Shown here one piece after another: positions 4,706 to 5,753 of a stretch of DNA of 5,753 nucleotides (positions are counted from its first letter, which is position 1; each line of letters begins with the position of its first letter). Both the position numbers and the translations under genes were made by a program. The stretch comes from an uncultured Eubacteriales bacterium. GTDB lineage: Bacteria > Bacillota > Clostridia > Christensenellales > Christensenellaceae. Where the stretch lies: assembly GCA_905193725.1 (NCBI GenBank), contig CAJJPW010000143.1:1-5753 (forward strand), given 5' to 3'. A model generated the notes under the pieces. The model was not told where the DNA came from and made no database searches. It was given only the letters and a program-made list of their open reading frames with translations.

Positions 4706-5335
4706 ATGGATTTGACCGATGTGAGAGACAAGCTTCGGCGGAAAAATCAAATACTCTTTTCCCGCAACAGCCTCTGCTTGCAGGAGTTGCTCCAGCTGAT
4801 GAGACAGCAAAAGCGCCGAACACTGGTTTTGTGGGCGCTGACGGGTGCCCAAGTGCCGGTGGAGGCGTTAAAGTCCCGTTATCCAGAGGATACAAGGCCA
4901 CAAACTGCCCTAGCCCTCTGCTGGGAATGGGCCAGAGGCAAAATCAAAATGCCAATTGCAAAAAAGGCCCTGCTCCAGGTGCACGCCATGGCAAAGGAGC
5001 TCCCAAGCCCTGTGGACATCGCCCTATGCCACGCCATCGGACAAGCCTGTGGAGCGGTGCATGTGGAGACCCATGCCATTGGGCTGGCCATCTACGAGCT
5101 CACAGCCATCGTTTACCAGCTGGGCATCCAACACTGTGAGCAGGCGGTGGCGGACAAAATCTCCTCCTACTGCTCCCTCCTTTTGCGTTGTGCCCAGGAG
5201 ATTGAAGTGCACCCAGGCCCATGGGCAAAATTTTTGCTGGACGATACCCATCCCAATCGGGAACAGTTGTTGCTGGAAAAACAGAGCGGGCTGCAAAAAA
5301 ACAATAACATGCTACCCACAGAAGGAGGAAAATGA
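4706..5335 (+). CDS. Putative immunity protein, Imm-5-like domain
   Basis: This 209-residue, largely helical soluble protein shows no signal peptide or membrane segment. Residues about 37-135 match the pattern I associate with the Imm-5-like putative immunity family. That pattern is an ALW-type helix (W43), YPEDTRPQTAL (59-69), a WEWARGKIKM helix (73-82), an AKKALLQVHAMAKE helix, and a GQACGAVHVETHAIG segment rich in Ala and His (112-126). Members are named by similarity to polymorphic-toxin immunity proteins, but their targets are mostly unknown. Residues about 185-209 look disordered. The start is supported by AAGGAG (4692-4697) 8 bases upstream, and a strong promoter lies at 4601-4629. No toxin gene is adjacent. 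The stop overlaps the start of the DUF1989 gene, implying translational coupling. Family assignment is moderately sure; an immunity role is unproven. Confidence 0.72.
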   Translation: MDLTDVRDKLRRKNQILFSRNSLCLQELLQLMRQQKRRTLVLWALTGAQVPVEALKSRYPEDTRPQTALALCWEWARGKIKMPIAKKALLQVHAMAKELPSPVDIALCHAIGQACGAVHVETHAIGLAIYELTAIVYQLGIQHCEQAVADKISSYCSLLLRCAQEIEVHPGPWAKFLLDDTHPNREQLLLEKQSGLQKNNNMLPTEGGK

Positions 5336-5753
5336 TGAACCAGAAATATGTGATCCCGGCATGCAGCGGCCGGGCAATTGACGTGCTAAAGGGCCAGTAT
5401 ATCTCCATTATCGATGTGGAGGGCCACCAAGTGGTGGATTTTTTTGCCCAGACCAGCAGCGACCTCAACGAGTTTTTATCCACCGGCGTCACCATCGATT
5501 GCAATGAATCCCTAGGGCTTAAAAAAGGGGATGTGATTTACACCAACCTGTATCGCCCTATGTTTCGGCTGTTGCAGGACGATGTGGGCCAGCACGATTT
5601 GCTCCACCCCTGTTGCCGCCCCGAGATGTATGAGTTTTTCTATCACAACGGCACAGGGCATCCCAACTGCCTGGACAACATCAACAGCGCTTTGGGCGAA
5701 AAGCGCCCCATCATCACGCCGGTCAACCTGTTTATGTATACGAAGGTCAATTC
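5335..5753 (+). CDS. DUF1989 / urea carboxylase-associated family protein (partial, runs off window)
   Basis: The first 139 residues are present. The pattern fits DUF1989/urea-carboxylase-associated proteins: an N-terminal IPACSGRAIDVLKGQ (7-21), DVEGHQVVDFFA (27-38), GLKKGDVIYTN (61-71), DDVGQHDLLHPCC (82-94) and HPNCLDN (109-115). His87, His91, Cys93, Cys94, His109 and Cys112 are candidate metal or active-site residues. Full members are roughly 200-240 residues, so about 60 percent is visible. In other bacteria relatives sit beside urea carboxylase, where their biochemical role is unclear. The ATG at 5335 shares one base with the upstream TGA and has AAGGAGG (5322-5328) 6 bases before it. 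The ATG at 5332 would add one Met but is only 3 bases from the SD. Confidence 0.82.
   Translation, partial: MNQKYVIPACSGRAIDVLKGQYISIIDVEGHQVVDFFAQTSSDLNEFLSTGVTIDCNESLGLKKGDVIYTNLYRPMFRLLQDDVGQHDLLHPCCRPEMYEFFYHNGTGHPNCLDNINSALGEKRPIITPVNLFMYTKVN

Noticed and set aside
4662..5504. Minus-strand open frames under the immunity-like and DUF1989 genes
   Set aside because: They are antisense to genes with good promoter, ribosome sites and recognisable families, and have none of their own.

Overview
The window looks like a chromosomal segment of an anaerobic Firmicute, most likely a clostridial (Oscillospiraceae/Lachnospiraceae-like) bacterium. The support is strong AGGAGG-type ribosome binding sites, zinc-ribbon/DUF4190 membrane proteins, a cysteine-rich VWA protein of clostridial type, and an IS200-type element. 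The taxon is an inference from gene style, since no rRNA or other marker is present.

Left edge (1 to about 175): the 5' end of an IS200/IS605-family element. Only the first 17 codons of its transposase gene (tnpA, minus strand) are inside the window, with a strong Shine-Dalgarno (SD) sequence buried in a long hairpin and a left-end hairpin behind it. It lies directly beyond the intrinsic terminator (179-205) of the next transcription unit.

Minus-strand two-gene unit (2011 down to 260): two related membrane proteins. Each has an N-terminal CxxC-x10-CxxC zinc ribbon, a low-complexity linker and a DUF4190-like hydrophobic core, but the tails differ. The upstream gene ends in six 15-residue repeats. 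The downstream gene has a QYG-repeat linker and a Tyr/Asp-rich tail. The leader of the unit contains a hairpin that pairs fully only in the minus-strand RNA.

Gene-poor region (2023-3058), between divergent genes: a perfect 16-bp palindrome, a degenerate tandem repeat with a 100-bp higher-order period (2254-2465), an AT-rich stretch, a possible promoter, and a long dyad just upstream of the next ribosome binding site.

VWA gene (3073-4489, plus): encodes a von Willebrand A domain with complete MIDAS residues, a beta-sandwich domain and a Cys-rich C-terminal domain, with no signal peptide. The frame is broken by 34 extra bases. The peptide GP(P/N)PSPVAAAARA is encoded twice, in different frames and with almost entirely different synonymous codons. 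Removing exactly 34 bases restores a 460-residue protein. This suggests a chimeric join between two paralogous genes, or an assembly error.

Right end (4601-5753, plus): a strong promoter drives a putative immunity (Imm-5-like) protein, followed by a start/stop-overlapping DUF1989/urea-carboxylase-associated family gene that runs off the window.
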